DNA from: a virus | Strand: one strand, 5' to 3' | Length of the DNA stretch: 64,000 nucleotides | Virus record (IMG/VR): IMGVR_UViG_3300021963_000037 | Coordinates: 1 to 64,000 of that record | In this document: piece by piece, positions 16,719 to 25,393 of the stretch | Layout of the letters: each line of letters begins with the position of its first letter | How positions within the stretch are numbered: the first letter of the stretch is position 1 | Position numbers and translations under genes: made by a program | The notes under the pieces: generated by a model | Database searches by the model: none | Told to the model about the DNA's origin: nothing | The model's input: only the letters and a program-made list of their open reading frames with translations

Positions 16719-17812
16719 GTAAAATAGCATATTATGACGGATACACACTTTCGCAATTAAGAGAATTAGTTGCGTGTGGACTTGGAGGTTATAACACCGC
16801 GTCAAACATAAGAAGTTTATTTGCTGGATATGCATCGACTGGAAATATGGCATTTGCAACATATAGTTGGATTGATAGCAGATGTTGGACACTAAATGTT
16901 TATGATGGATCAGGATACGTTGCTGTTACTTCACCATGGAATTCAGGTTACACAAGTAGTCATTATCCACCACAATCATATGCTGTCACGTCTAATAATA
17001 ATCCATGGGTTACAATTGATGCATATGGAGATACTGGTTACACCTTTAGTTATTGGATGAGAACTGATCCGTTCGAAGTGTGGTCTTATAATGCAAATAT
17101 ATCTTATTATGTACCGACTGCTGGATGGGAAGGCACATATCGAATTGGTGCCGCATTTGGTTACTCAGCACCACCATCAAATTGTAATTCGTATACATTG
17201 TACGCATATGAATATTATTCAGGCATTGATTGTATTGGTAATTACATGTATGATTATAATTACGCTCAAACTGATATGTGCCTTCAAAGACTTGATTATG
17301 GTGGTTATCAGAATGGAGGTATATGTGACCCTAACTGTTTGGTTAAAGGAACTACTGTTGAAATGGCAGATGGAACAACTAAGTTAATTGAAAAAATTAG
17401 AGTTGGTGATATTTTAAAAGGTATGAAAATCAGTGATGCACCTGATGATGATACTATTATTGGTTGGTCAACAACAGATTTAAATTTAACAGAAAATCCT
17501 GTTAGAGTAACTGGAATTGTTCCAGTTCTTTCTAAAGGAATCTATAACTTTAACAATGGTCTACTTGAATCTACTGGAGATCATGCTCATTTTATTAAAA
17601 GAGAAGATACTTGGCTATTTAAAAAAGCAAAAGAAGTTTTAGTAGGCGATTTCTTAGTTGATAAACAAGGAAATAGTATTGAGATAACTTCTATCACTAC
17701 AACAGAAGGAGATGAACGTAAAATTGTATATGATATGAACGTTGAAACTGAAGATACATTTATTGCAAATGGTTTGATTACACACAACAGACCTATAAAA
17801 GAAATTCAATAA
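16715..17812 (+). CDS. Tyr/Ser-rich protein with intact C-terminal Hint (intein-like) domain
   Basis: Residues 1-204 form a Tyr-, Trp-, Ser- and Asn-rich beta domain like fibre tips or secreted proteins. Residues 208-358 are a Hint domain with every autocatalytic residue: Cys208 opening CLVKGTTVEMADG, the block-B motif TGDHAH (Thr287, His290), and the terminal ITHN (His357, Asn358). After Asn358 comes Arg, not the Cys/Ser/Thr needed for splicing, followed by only six more residues. It should therefore cleave rather than splice, as bacterial intein-like domains do, possibly leaving a reactive thioester on the N-terminal part. Cotranslated with the methyltransferase (ATGA) and closed by a terminator. 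Confidence 0.88.
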   Translation: MSKIAYYDGYTLSQLRELVACGLGGYNTASNIRSLFAGYASTGNMAFATYSWIDSRCWTLNVYDGSGYVAVTSPWNSGYTSSHYPPQSYAVTSNNNPWVTIDAYGDTGYTFSYWMRTDPFEVWSYNANISYYVPTAGWEGTYRIGAAFGYSAPPSNCNSYTLYAYEYYSGIDCIGNYMYDYNYAQTDMCLQRLDYGGYQNGGICDPNCLVKGTTVEMADGTTKLIEKIRVGDILKGMKISDAPDDDTIIGWSTTDLNLTENPVRVTGIVPVLSKGIYNFNNGLLESTGDHAHFIKREDTWLFKKAKEVLVGDFLVDKQGNSIEITSITTTEGDERKIVYDMNVETEDTFIANGLITHNRPIKEIQ

Positions 17813-17817
17813 TATTT

Positions 17818-17842
17818 AAGCCGGATTCGTTCCGGCTTTTTT
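17818..17842 (+). terminator. Intrinsic terminator
   Basis: AAGCCGGA (17818-17825), loop TTCGT, TCCGGCTT (17831-17838), then more T residues. It lies five bases after the Hint-domain gene and closes the collagen-fibre operon. Confidence 0.93.
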
Positions 17843-17843
17843 G

Positions 17844-17851
17844 TATATATA
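17844..17851 (+). promoter_or_regulatory. TATATATA motif, candidate late promoter
   Basis: A variant of the recurrent AATATATA octamer, placed directly behind the terminator and 22 bases before the next glycosyltransferase gene. Confidence 0.35.
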
Positions 17852-17873
17852 GAATGTAGTATAATATTATAAT

Positions 17874-18902
17874 ATGAAATTCTGTATAGCAACAATGTCT
17901 CACGATGCTCAACTTAGAGCAGAATATCTAGAAAGGACTATTGTCTCTTTTCTAGATGCTAATCCTGATTTTGATGGAGATTGGCACATATTCTTAAATT
18001 CATATAATGATGAATTATTAGAAGTGACTGAAAGATTATTCAATCAGTATTCTAATGTCACTTGGCACCTTGAACTTTCTGAAAAAAATTTAGGAGTTGG
18101 TGCTGGAATCAATCGCCTAAATAGAATGACGGAGCATGTAGAATATGTTCTTTTCTTAGAAGGTGATTGGACTTGTCTTCCCACAAAAATTAGCAAATTA
18201 GAAAATAACTGGATTGAAAGATTAATTGATTTATTTGATCAGAATCCAGAGTTAGATCAGATGGTTTTAAGAAGATACCAAAACGATATTGACGATCGAC
18301 AATTTGGATATTCATATTGGTTAAAAGAAGAGGTTCTCTTAGAAGAGAAATCATTTGATGATATTCAATATTGGTTACTTTCGAAAAAAGAATACACAAA
18401 CAACCCTGTTTTTCGACGTAACCAAAGATTCTATGATACTGGAATCTTTCCATTACCTGAATTCTTTGATGAGAATGGAGAAGCTGTTGAAGTTAAAGGA
18501 AACCCAAATTGGGGTCGAGCTGAGATCGAAAAAGAAGCCGAAGGATTTCAACTTAAATCATCGTTCATGAAATTTGGAGTCTTTGTTCATGATGAGCATT
18601 GGCCTTTTAAATTAGATTGGGATTCATATTACAAAACTCAAAAGCCTTGCGGATTTGCTGGACCTGAATATGATTGTAAATATGGTTATATCAGATCTGA
18701 GCAATATTTTTGCGGATGTTGTCCTAAGAATTGGAAATTTACGGATCTAGAAAAGCATAACCATTTCTATGAGCAGGTTGTTGTAGAACTTGTTGATAAA
18801 GGAGCTTCAAAAGATGAGATTATCAAAGGTATGAAATCTATCGGCGGAGAGCTCATGGTAAATCCAGATACATATATAAACTTCGATAAAAAGAGAAGTT
18901 AA
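17874..18902 (+). CDS. GT2-like glycosyltransferase, 342 aa
   Basis: A GT-A-type nucleotide-sugar transferase by motif: a CIATMSHD beta-strand start, NLGVGAGIN at 72-80 and an acidic metal-site candidate LEGDW at 95-99. The C-terminal third has a Cys-rich patch (YFCGCC and CGFAGPEYDC) that might bind metal. It starts its own unit after a terminator and leads a run with the oxygenase and two more GT2 genes. The substrate is unknown; fibre or lipopolysaccharide modification is inferred from context. Confidence 0.75.
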   Translation: MKFCIATMSHDAQLRAEYLERTIVSFLDANPDFDGDWHIFLNSYNDELLEVTERLFNQYSNVTWHLELSEKNLGVGAGINRLNRMTEHVEYVLFLEGDWTCLPTKISKLENNWIERLIDLFDQNPELDQMVLRRYQNDIDDRQFGYSYWLKEEVLLEEKSFDDIQYWLLSKKEYTNNPVFRRNQRFYDTGIFPLPEFFDENGEAVEVKGNPNWGRAEIEKEAEGFQLKSSFMKFGVFVHDEHWPFKLDWDSYYKTQKPCGFAGPEYDCKYGYIRSEQYFCGCCPKNWKFTDLEKHNHFYEQVVVELVDKGASKDEIIKGMKSIGGELMVNPDTYINFDKKRS

Positions 18903-18937
18903 ACAAGTTAGATATTTACACTATAATACTAAAAAAT

Positions 18938-19864
18938 ATGATTACATCACATTACACTTCAAACCAGAACGTATTTTGGTATTTCGATTCAGTCGAAAAA
19001 CAAGAAAGTGTTTATTACAAAGCAAAAGGTTGGATTGTTGTCAAGGATGGTGACCACTTTAAACCAGTTAGTTCATTGAGTATCAATGAAATAGAAATAT
19101 CATTCGAAAGAACACATCGTCCTGATGTACAAGGTTATTATCCGGGTAAAGACACTAAAGTTGGAGTTGAATTCATTTTTAGATCAGGTCAGGATATTAC
19201 GGTTCATTTTGGAGATTTAAAATACAACTGTGGAAATATCGACAATTATATTGCATTCCATTCTGGATTCGCAAATGAGAATAAAGGTCTAATTGTAGTT
19301 GATAACTTCTATGCTAATCCGGATTTTGTCAGAGATTTTGCAATGAAATCTCTAGATTTTAATCCTTCTAATTATCACAAGGGCAAAAGAAGCGCTGAAA
19401 GATTTATTTTAGAAGGTACTAAAGAGAAATTAGAGAAAATCATTGGTCGAGAGATTACTAATTGGAATTATGAAAGATATGCAAATGGTGTATTCCAATA
19501 TTGTGTAGCAAACGACCCATTAGTATTTCATGTCGATACACAAAATTATGCAGGAATGGTATTCTTAACTAAGGATGCTCCATTCGATACAGGTACATCA
19601 ACTTATTCTAGTAAAATTACTGGAAGAAAGAGATTTGATGATCCTGCCCTAGATGAAGAAGCATATGTTGCTTCATTTAAAGGCAAAAATGCTGAAATGA
19701 ATTTCTATGATGGAACTCATTTTGACAAAATTGATGAGGTTGGCAACGTGTACAACCGTTTAGTTCTATTCGATGCTAAACAAATTCATGCTCCTAGCAA
19801 ATACTTCGGTGATGCTATTGAAAATGCAAGATTCTTTCACATGTTCTTTTTTGATGTAATTTAA
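18938..19864 (+). CDS. DUF6445-like Fe(II)/2-oxoglutarate oxygenase candidate
   Basis: From residue 118 the sequence has the DUF6445 layout: VVDNFYANPDFVRDFA, then FHVDTQNYAGMVFLT, then NRLVLFDAKQIHAPSKYFG. His198, Asp200 and His284 would be the iron-binding H-x-D...H facial triad of the double-stranded beta-helix dioxygenases. The first 110 residues form an extra beta domain of unknown role. It lies between glycosyltransferases, 36 bases after one and 5 bases before the next, so hydroxylation of a protein or sugar linked to glycosylation is plausible. Activity is not demonstrated. Confidence 0.7.
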   Translation: MITSHYTSNQNVFWYFDSVEKQESVYYKAKGWIVVKDGDHFKPVSSLSINEIEISFERTHRPDVQGYYPGKDTKVGVEFIFRSGQDITVHFGDLKYNCGNIDNYIAFHSGFANENKGLIVVDNFYANPDFVRDFAMKSLDFNPSNYHKGKRSAERFILEGTKEKLEKIIGREITNWNYERYANGVFQYCVANDPLVFHVDTQNYAGMVFLTKDAPFDTGTSTYSSKITGRKRFDDPALDEEAYVASFKGKNAEMNFYDGTHFDKIDEVGNVYNRLVLFDAKQIHAPSKYFGDAIENARFFHMFFFDVI

Positions 19865-19869
19865 TAAAT

Positions 19870-21717
19870 ATGAATGATAAAAACAGGGTGTTACACATCA
19901 TAACTAGATGTAGTAGACTAAATAATATCATCAAAGTTGGAGAATCACTTCCAACGAAAGATGGTAAATTACAAGTGCAATGGCATGTTATCTTCGATTC
20001 AACTCGATTAAAAGATATTGATGCTGAAATTCTTGGTAGATTACAAGAAGAGTACAATGCTAAACTTTATTTTGAGTTTTCTCAAGGTGGAGATTACTTA
20101 TATCCTCAAATGAATAAAATCATTATTGATAATATTCAAGAGGGCTGGATCTATTCTCTAGATGATGACAATATTTTACATGAGAAATTATTTGATAATT
20201 TTGAAGCTCTTGTAGGATTCTGCGAGGCTGGAAATCATGTTGGAATTGTATTTAATCAACATGTTGCTGGTAAAGATTTTACAGGTCTCGATGTTAGATA
20301 TGCAAAGCCTGAAAATATGAAAGTTAGGTCAATTGATTTGGCTCAATTCATTTTACACCGATCAGTTTTTAATGATTTTGATTTTAAAGGTGGATACGAT
20401 GCTGATGGTAAATTCATAGAAAAAGTATATGAATCAAATCCAGACGGATTCTTATTCATTGACAAAATTCTGTCTCACTATAACTATTTACAAAAACCGT
20501 CTAAAGCAAAGGTACCAAAGATTCTCTATATTGGAGAAGGTACACCTATTCTAGAGTCAAATAATCCAGCAAATTGGGAATCAAGCGAGCTTGATGTTGA
20601 ATACATTAAAGACGATTCAAATATCTACAATGATATTGCTAGAATTAAACCGATTGCAATTATAAGTGCATATGAAAATCCAGCAGAATTAACAAATCTA
20701 TGGAATGGTCCGTATGAATTAAGAAAAATGTGGATCAACGTTGATTCTAAAGATCCATTGGCTGGAGAAAAAGCATATCAATGCGCAATGGGAGCCATGT
20801 TAGAGAATGATATTTCTAAATTGATTTCTTATTTTACTCCAATCTATAATACTGGAGAGAAACTATGGATGACTTATGAATCATTGACAAAACAGACTTA
20901 TACTAACTGGGAATGGGTTATGGTAAATGATTCTAGCGATGGAGGAGCAACTCTTAAAATTGCTCAGAAAATAGCTTCATTAGATCCACGAGTTAAAGTA
21001 TTTGATTTTAATCCAAAAAGTGGAGGCAATATTGGTGAAGTAAAATGGAGATGCGCAACTCTTACTAGAGGTTATATCTTAGCTGAATTGGACCATGATG
21101 ATTATTTAGTTCCAACATGTACCGAAGATTTATATAATGCTTCTCAAAAACATAAAGACGTAGGATTCTTTTATACAGATTCTGCTGAAATCGATCAAAA
21201 CTGGAATTCATTAAAATATGGACCAGGATTTGCATTTAGTTATGGACATTATGTAACTGAAAATGTATTAGGCAAGGACTTTGAAGTTGCTGTCTCTTCT
21301 AATATTAATCCAAAAACAATTAGACATATTGTTGGAGTTCCTAACCATGTTCGAGCATGGAGAAGAGAAACTTATTTTGAAATAGGCGGACACTGTAGAG
21401 ACCTCACGATCGCAGATGATTATGAATTAATCGTTAGAACATTCTTGAAAACCAAGATGATGAGAATACCACGATTAGGTTACCTTCAATTTATTTATGA
21501 TGATGGTAATACTACAAACTCTCATAATTTAGGTCGAGCAGATATTCAGCGTCGAGTTAGAACAATTATGTACCATTATAATGAGCAAATCAAAGCAAGA
21601 TTTGAAGAGTTAGGAAAAGAAGATTGGGCTTATAACGAATCTCCAAATGATCCTTTATCTGTAGAAAGTAGATTTGGCGATCAAGAAGGATATGTCAACG
21701 AAATTTACGAACTATGA
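19870..21717 (+). CDS. Two-domain glycosyltransferase, 615 aa
   Basis: It has two GT-A-like modules. The N-terminal one has VQWHVIFDST and WIYSLDDDN (Asp98-100, a DxD-type metal site). The C-terminal GT2 module starts near residue 315 (YFTPIYNTGEKLWMTYESL) with VNDSSDGG near 352 and ELDHDDYL near 410. Bifunctional GT2 enzymes of this size often polymerise or add two sugars in sequence; which occurs here is unknown. It overlaps the next GT2 gene by four bases (ATGA). Confidence 0.85.
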   Translation: MNDKNRVLHIITRCSRLNNIIKVGESLPTKDGKLQVQWHVIFDSTRLKDIDAEILGRLQEEYNAKLYFEFSQGGDYLYPQMNKIIIDNIQEGWIYSLDDDNILHEKLFDNFEALVGFCEAGNHVGIVFNQHVAGKDFTGLDVRYAKPENMKVRSIDLAQFILHRSVFNDFDFKGGYDADGKFIEKVYESNPDGFLFIDKILSHYNYLQKPSKAKVPKILYIGEGTPILESNNPANWESSELDVEYIKDDSNIYNDIARIKPIAIISAYENPAELTNLWNGPYELRKMWINVDSKDPLAGEKAYQCAMGAMLENDISKLISYFTPIYNTGEKLWMTYESLTKQTYTNWEWVMVNDSSDGGATLKIAQKIASLDPRVKVFDFNPKSGGNIGEVKWRCATLTRGYILAELDHDDYLVPTCTEDLYNASQKHKDVGFFYTDSAEIDQNWNSLKYGPGFAFSYGHYVTENVLGKDFEVAVSSNINPKTIRHIVGVPNHVRAWRRETYFEIGGHCRDLTIADDYELIVRTFLKTKMMRIPRLGYLQFIYDDGNTTNSHNLGRADIQRRVRTIMYHYNEQIKARFEELGKEDWAYNESPNDPLSVESRFGDQEGYVNEIYEL

Positions 21718-22388
21718 TAACTTTTATAATACCAACTCTTTGGAAATCTGATAAAATCAAAGGGACAATAGAATCTATTATTAAATCTGACCGGAAGGAT
21801 GTAGAATTAATCATAATAGATAATCTAAATTCAAACTATTCTACAAGTGATCCTAGAATTACGGTGGTCAAAGTAAAAAACAACATCTATGTTAATCCAG
21901 CATGGAATATTGGAGCTACTTTGGCAAGGAATGAATACATTTGTCTATTGAATGATGATATTTCTTTGAACGTTGATTGTCTCTTAAATAATTTTGAAAA
22001 ATTTAAAGAATCAGCACCGGATTTTGGAATGATTGGATTACATAATGACAATATAATTAATGGTCTAAATTCTAACTCAATAAATTCTGACAACGATAAT
22101 TTAGAATTAGAAGAGTTAGATTGCAGAGTATATGGATTTGGTTGTATGATGATTTTAAAGAAAGCTAATTATGTTCAGATCCCAAATGAATTTAAAGTCT
22201 TTTTTGGAGATGATTACTTATATTTCTATAATAAAGATTTGAAAGGTCGAAAAATCTATCAAATCAAAGGACTTAAAACTCCAGGAGATGTATCGGTTAC
22301 GAGTAAAGAATTTGAAGATACTCATATGCAACAAGAACATCAATATTGGGATAACGCAATACAAGATTTAATAACTAAACATAAATAA
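21714..22388 (+). CDS. GT2 family glycosyltransferase, 224 aa
   Basis: A short GT-A enzyme: TFIIPTLWKSDKIKGTIESI at the N-terminus, NPAWNIGATLA, and the metal-binding LLNDDISL near residue 80. It has the size of a single catalytic domain, without membrane segments, so it is cytoplasmic. It is translationally coupled to the two-domain enzyme upstream and followed three bases later by the PKHD-type oxygenase gene. Confidence 0.85.
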   Translation: MITFIIPTLWKSDKIKGTIESIIKSDRKDVELIIIDNLNSNYSTSDPRITVVKVKNNIYVNPAWNIGATLARNEYICLLNDDISLNVDCLLNNFEKFKESAPDFGMIGLHNDNIINGLNSNSINSDNDNLELEELDCRVYGFGCMMILKKANYVQIPNEFKVFFGDDYLYFYNKDLKGRKIYQIKGLKTPGDVSVTSKEFEDTHMQQEHQYWDNAIQDLITKHK

Positions 22389-22391
22389 AAT

Positions 22392-22991
22392 ATGAACTTT
22401 CAAAACATTTTTGTACAACCAGAAAACGATCCTCAACAGTATTATTGGTTCGAAAAAGGATTTACACCAGCAGAATTAGAAAAAATCTATAATGATGTTG
22501 CAAATATTCCATTCGAAAAAGCAACTATTATCGGGGCAGACAAAACAGAGACTGACACATCAGTTAGAAGCTCTAGTATTAAATGGATTCCACAATCAAA
22601 CGAATGGTCTTGGTTATATGACAAATTAACCGCAATGGCTAGTGAAGCTAACGAAGCTCTTTGGGGTTTTGATTTAATTTCAGCACCTGAAGCAATTCAA
22701 TATACTGAATATTATGCAGACCAAGAAGGTCATTATACATGGCACCAGGATCTTGGAAATGGAATGGCATCAAGACGAAAAGTGTCAATCACTGTTCAAT
22801 TATCAGATGCTGATGATTATGAAGGTGGAGACTTAGAATTATGGGGAGGTGGAGAATGGATTCGTCAAGCACCACGTGGAAAAGGAAATGTTGTTGTATT
22901 TCCATCTTACTTAATGCACAGAGTAAAACCTGTTACTAAAGGAACTCGTCGTTCTTTCGTACTTTGGGTAGGTGGTCAACACTACAAATAA
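22392..22991 (+). CDS. PKHD-type 2-oxoglutarate/Fe(II) hydroxylase
   Basis: A double-stranded beta-helix dioxygenase of the prolyl-4-hydroxylase-like (PKHD/PiuC) type. The triad is visible: His118 and Asp120 in YTWHQDLG, His176 in PSYLMHRVKP, and the 2-oxoglutarate-binding Arg186 or Arg187 in KGTRRSF. At 199 residues it is a minimal catalytic domain. This family hydroxylates prolyl or related residues in proteins, and a collagen-like fibre with many prolines is encoded 6 kb upstream, an obvious candidate substrate. Phages of other hosts also carry such enzymes with unknown targets. Confidence 0.87.
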   Translation: MNFQNIFVQPENDPQQYYWFEKGFTPAELEKIYNDVANIPFEKATIIGADKTETDTSVRSSSIKWIPQSNEWSWLYDKLTAMASEANEALWGFDLISAPEAIQYTEYYADQEGHYTWHQDLGNGMASRRKVSITVQLSDADDYEGGDLELWGGGEWIRQAPRGKGNVVVFPSYLMHRVKPVTKGTRRSFVLWVGGQHYK

Positions 22992-22996
22992 AAAGT

Positions 22997-23004
22997 AATA
23001 TATA
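22997..23004 (+). promoter_or_regulatory. AATATATA motif close to a start codon
   Basis: The octamer ends only four bases before the ATG of the ATP-grasp gene. A promoter here would give a leaderless or nearly leaderless transcript, so this copy is weaker evidence for a late promoter than the others. Confidence 0.25.
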
Positions 23005-23008
23005 GAGT

Positions 23009-23953
23009 ATGAAATCTCTATTAACATTTGAACAATTTATAAACGAAGCAATCGTCAAGGATGATTTCAAGAAAGTGTGTATCACTCGAAGAAAGATTCT
23101 TGACGATTCTTTTATTACGGGTCCAGCATACAAATCAAAAGAATACTGGAATGTTATAACAAGAGATATGGAATCTATCGAAAACTTCGATGATATGCCT
23201 GTCTTAAATTATGATCGAGGAACTTTAGAAAAGTTTTTAGAAAACGGTATGATTAAACCATACCAAGTTTACAATAATATTGAAGCTAGAGAAACTATTG
23301 TTTCAAAGGCAAAATTCTATAAGGAACATGCTGATAGTGGATATATTGTTCCTACTGCAACTGATAAAAATGATGTTGGTAAACTTAAGTTTCCAATTGT
23401 TGCAAAGCCTGACAATGAACACAGTGGATTAGGTATTACCGTATTTAAAGATGCTAAAGAATTTGAAAATGCAGATTTAAGTAAGTTCTCTTCTTTCTCA
23501 GAAAAAATAGATATTGCTGAAGAGCATAGATATTTTATGTGGAGAGATGAAATTATCCAGTGGTGTCAAAGAGTTCCTATGGATGACGAAACAGCAGACA
23601 TTGCTAAAAAAGATCCAGAAAAAGAAACTAACTTTTCTTATATTCTTAAAGATGTTAAAGACATCAAAGACTCCCATATTAAAGCAATTAGATATTTCTC
23701 TGATGCTCATCAAGATTTAGACTTCTACGCAATTGATTTGGCCGAAGATGCTAAAGAAAACATTTATGTGTTTGAAATGAATTCTGAACCTGGTACCCTA
23801 TTTGGAGTACTTACAATTGTTTATCAAAGAATCTACGAAGATTACTATGAGAAGCCAATGGATCCAAGTACTATTGAATTATTAAAACAATATAAAGAAG
23901 CTGATTCTAAGCAGAACACAAAACAAAATCCTAACTGGAAAGTTCAAAAATAA
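23009..23953 (+). CDS. ATP-grasp ligase-like protein with T4-type capsid-targeting-like N-terminus
   Basis: Residues 115-265 have the ATP-grasp pattern: FPIVAKPDNEHSGLGI (Lys133, Gly-rich loop), then FYAIDLAED and YVFEMNSEPG, the Mg-binding E-x-N. The family joins a carboxylate to an amine using ATP, as in RimK. The N-terminus MKSLLTFEQFINEA resembles the T4 internal-protein targeting peptide MKTYQEFIAEA, and INE-A fits the T4 prohead protease rule (I/L-x-E). The enzyme may therefore be packaged in the head and injected. The acceptor is unknown. It adjoins the fibre-modification cluster but may act independently. Confidence 0.75.
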   Translation: MKSLLTFEQFINEAIVKDDFKKVCITRRKILDDSFITGPAYKSKEYWNVITRDMESIENFDDMPVLNYDRGTLEKFLENGMIKPYQVYNNIEARETIVSKAKFYKEHADSGYIVPTATDKNDVGKLKFPIVAKPDNEHSGLGITVFKDAKEFENADLSKFSSFSEKIDIAEEHRYFMWRDEIIQWCQRVPMDDETADIAKKDPEKETNFSYILKDVKDIKDSHIKAIRYFSDAHQDLDFYAIDLAEDAKENIYVFEMNSEPGTLFGVLTIVYQRIYEDYYEKPMDPSTIELLKQYKEADSKQNTKQNPNWKVQK

Positions 23954-24193
23954 ATGGGATATCCGAATAACAAGTGTATGGTACTAACGATATACGTCCA
24001 CCACATGCTTGTGGACGAACTATTTGACTTCTTGAATGATAGGATTGATACTCCACCCCCATACTGGTTCAATGAATCTGATGCTCCTTATTCTATTTCA
24101 GGTGGATATATTGCTATCCATCTAACATACGATCAATACACTAAAGTTCGCTCAATTCGTAATTGGGCAGATCCTTTCGAAACTTTAGATTAA
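23954..24193 (+). CDS. Hypothetical protein, 79 aa
   Basis: Not recognised. Its ATG directly follows the ATP-grasp stop codon. It is a small alpha/beta protein starting with a strand (MVLTIYVHHMLVDELFDFL). It ends before a T-rich stretch and the first copy of the repeated early promoter. Confidence 0.65.
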   Translation: MGYPNNKCMVLTIYVHHMLVDELFDFLNDRIDTPPPYWFNESDAPYSISGGYIAIHLTYDQYTKVRSIRNWADPFETLD

Positions 24194-24260
24194 ACCTTTC
24201 TCTTTTTTTTCATATAATTTGAAAATACTTTGCAAAATATTTTACCGTTTGAAATATTTT

Positions 24261-24276
24261 GTTTATATTTACATAT
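24261..24276 (+). promoter_or_regulatory. Repeated phage promoter, copy 1
   Basis: GTTTATATTTACATAT, identical in four places in this window. TATATTTAC resembles the Bacteroidota -7 box TAnnTTTG, and a TTTG-containing block lies upstream (TTTTACCGTTTG). The motif ends 14 bases before the ATG at 24291. Confidence 0.75.
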
Positions 24277-24290
24277 AACAAATTAGATAT

Positions 24291-24566
24291 ATGGCAAAGA
24301 AACAGAAAGAACTTCAAGTTATCAACGTTAAAAATCCTAAAATAGGTAAAATCTATGAATTTACATGGGCTAAAATATCCGTGTATCATGGTACTCTTCT
24401 AGAAGAGAATATTAATCTAACAAAATCTTATGGTGTTAAATGGTATTCATTTGCCGTTCCTGCTTCTCCAGAAGATGCTGCTAAATTAGGTCGACCTTAT
24501 TGGGTTTATCCTTGCTCAATCTTTGATATTATTAAAGAAGTTCCAGAAATTAAAATCGTAAAATAA
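24291..24566 (+). CDS. Hypothetical protein, 91 aa
   Basis: Not recognised. A Lys- and Tyr/Trp-rich beta-type protein, first in a unit driven by copy 1 of the repeated promoter. The last base of its stop is the first base of the exonuclease gene, so the two are tightly coupled. Confidence 0.7.
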   Translation: MAKKQKELQVINVKNPKIGKIYEFTWAKISVYHGTLLEENINLTKSYGVKWYSFAVPASPEDAAKLGRPYWVYPCSIFDIIKEVPEIKIVK

Positions 24567-25294
24567 TGTATACTAAAGAAGAAATCAAATCGATGTTGTT
24601 CATCGATATCGAGACGACATCTGGATTTAAGACTCTAGATGAATTAAAAGAATCTCATCCTGAGCTTATAAGTTTCTGGGATCGTAAAGAAAAGTTTATT
24701 CGAGCAGAGGATGTAGAACTTAAGGATGCTGAAAGTTCAGACATTTATTTTCAAAAGGCATCTTTGACTGCTGAATGGGGACGAATAGTTTGTATCTCAG
24801 TTGGTCAAATCAAATTTGATGAGGACGATGTTCCATTCATGCAAAAGAAATCATTCTATGGTTCTGACGAAAAAGAATTGTTGGTTGATTTTGTTAACTT
24901 TATGAGCCAAGTATTCTTTAAGGCACCTGGTATTAAACTGGTTGGACACAACATTAAGGGATTTGATTTACCTTATATTATTAAGAAGTCCATTCTATAT
25001 AGTTTAGAATTACCTAGACAACTTCACTTACATAAAGTTAAACCTTGGGAAAACTGTCTTATTGATACCTATGAAGTATGGAAAGCGGGAGGTTGGTCTA
25101 GTGCTGCATTAGCACATCTCTGTATCTTATTAGGAATTAAGAACCCTAAAGATGATATGAATGCTGGAGAAGTTGGAGCAGCTTTTTATGCTGGTCGAAT
25201 TGAAGAGATTAAAAACTATTGCGAAGAGGACATTGAAGCAGCCGGTAGCTTAATGTTGAAATTTGCCAATATGTCACCAATTAGAAGTTACTAA
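24566..25294 (+). CDS. DEDDy 3'-5' exonuclease
   Basis: A DnaQ-like/PolB-type exonuclease domain without a polymerase. All four acidic residues and the Tyr are present: Asp14 and Glu16 in LFIDIETTS, Asp134 in GHNIKGFDLPY, and Tyr218 with Asp222 in NYCEEDIEA. At 242 residues it is a stand-alone nuclease of the 'predicted PolB-like 3'-5' exonuclease' type. It would trim DNA or RNA 3' ends, for example in recombination, proofreading in trans or host nucleic acid turnover. Start overlaps the previous stop by one base. Confidence 0.88.
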   Translation: MYTKEEIKSMLFIDIETTSGFKTLDELKESHPELISFWDRKEKFIRAEDVELKDAESSDIYFQKASLTAEWGRIVCISVGQIKFDEDDVPFMQKKSFYGSDEKELLVDFVNFMSQVFFKAPGIKLVGHNIKGFDLPYIIKKSILYSLELPRQLHLHKVKPWENCLIDTYEVWKAGGWSSAALAHLCILLGIKNPKDDMNAGEVGAAFYAGRIEEIKNYCEEDIEAAGSLMLKFANMSPIRSY

Positions 25295-25310
25295 TTTAGG
25301 TTTAATGACA

Positions 25311-25331
25311 ATTTGGCATATTTTACCAAAT
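25311..25331 (+). promoter_or_regulatory. Inverted repeat ahead of the hsp20 gene
   Basis: ATTTGG (25311-25316) and CCAAAT (25326-25331) are separated by nine A/T-rich bases, followed by a TTTTTGAGTATATTATAG promoter-like stretch. It could be an operator or a weak terminator of the exonuclease gene. The 99-base gap holds no gene. Confidence 0.4.
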
Positions 25332-25393
25332 GGCACACTTTTTGAGTATATTATAGTAATGGCATAAGCCAGAAATTAAAAATAAATTAAATT

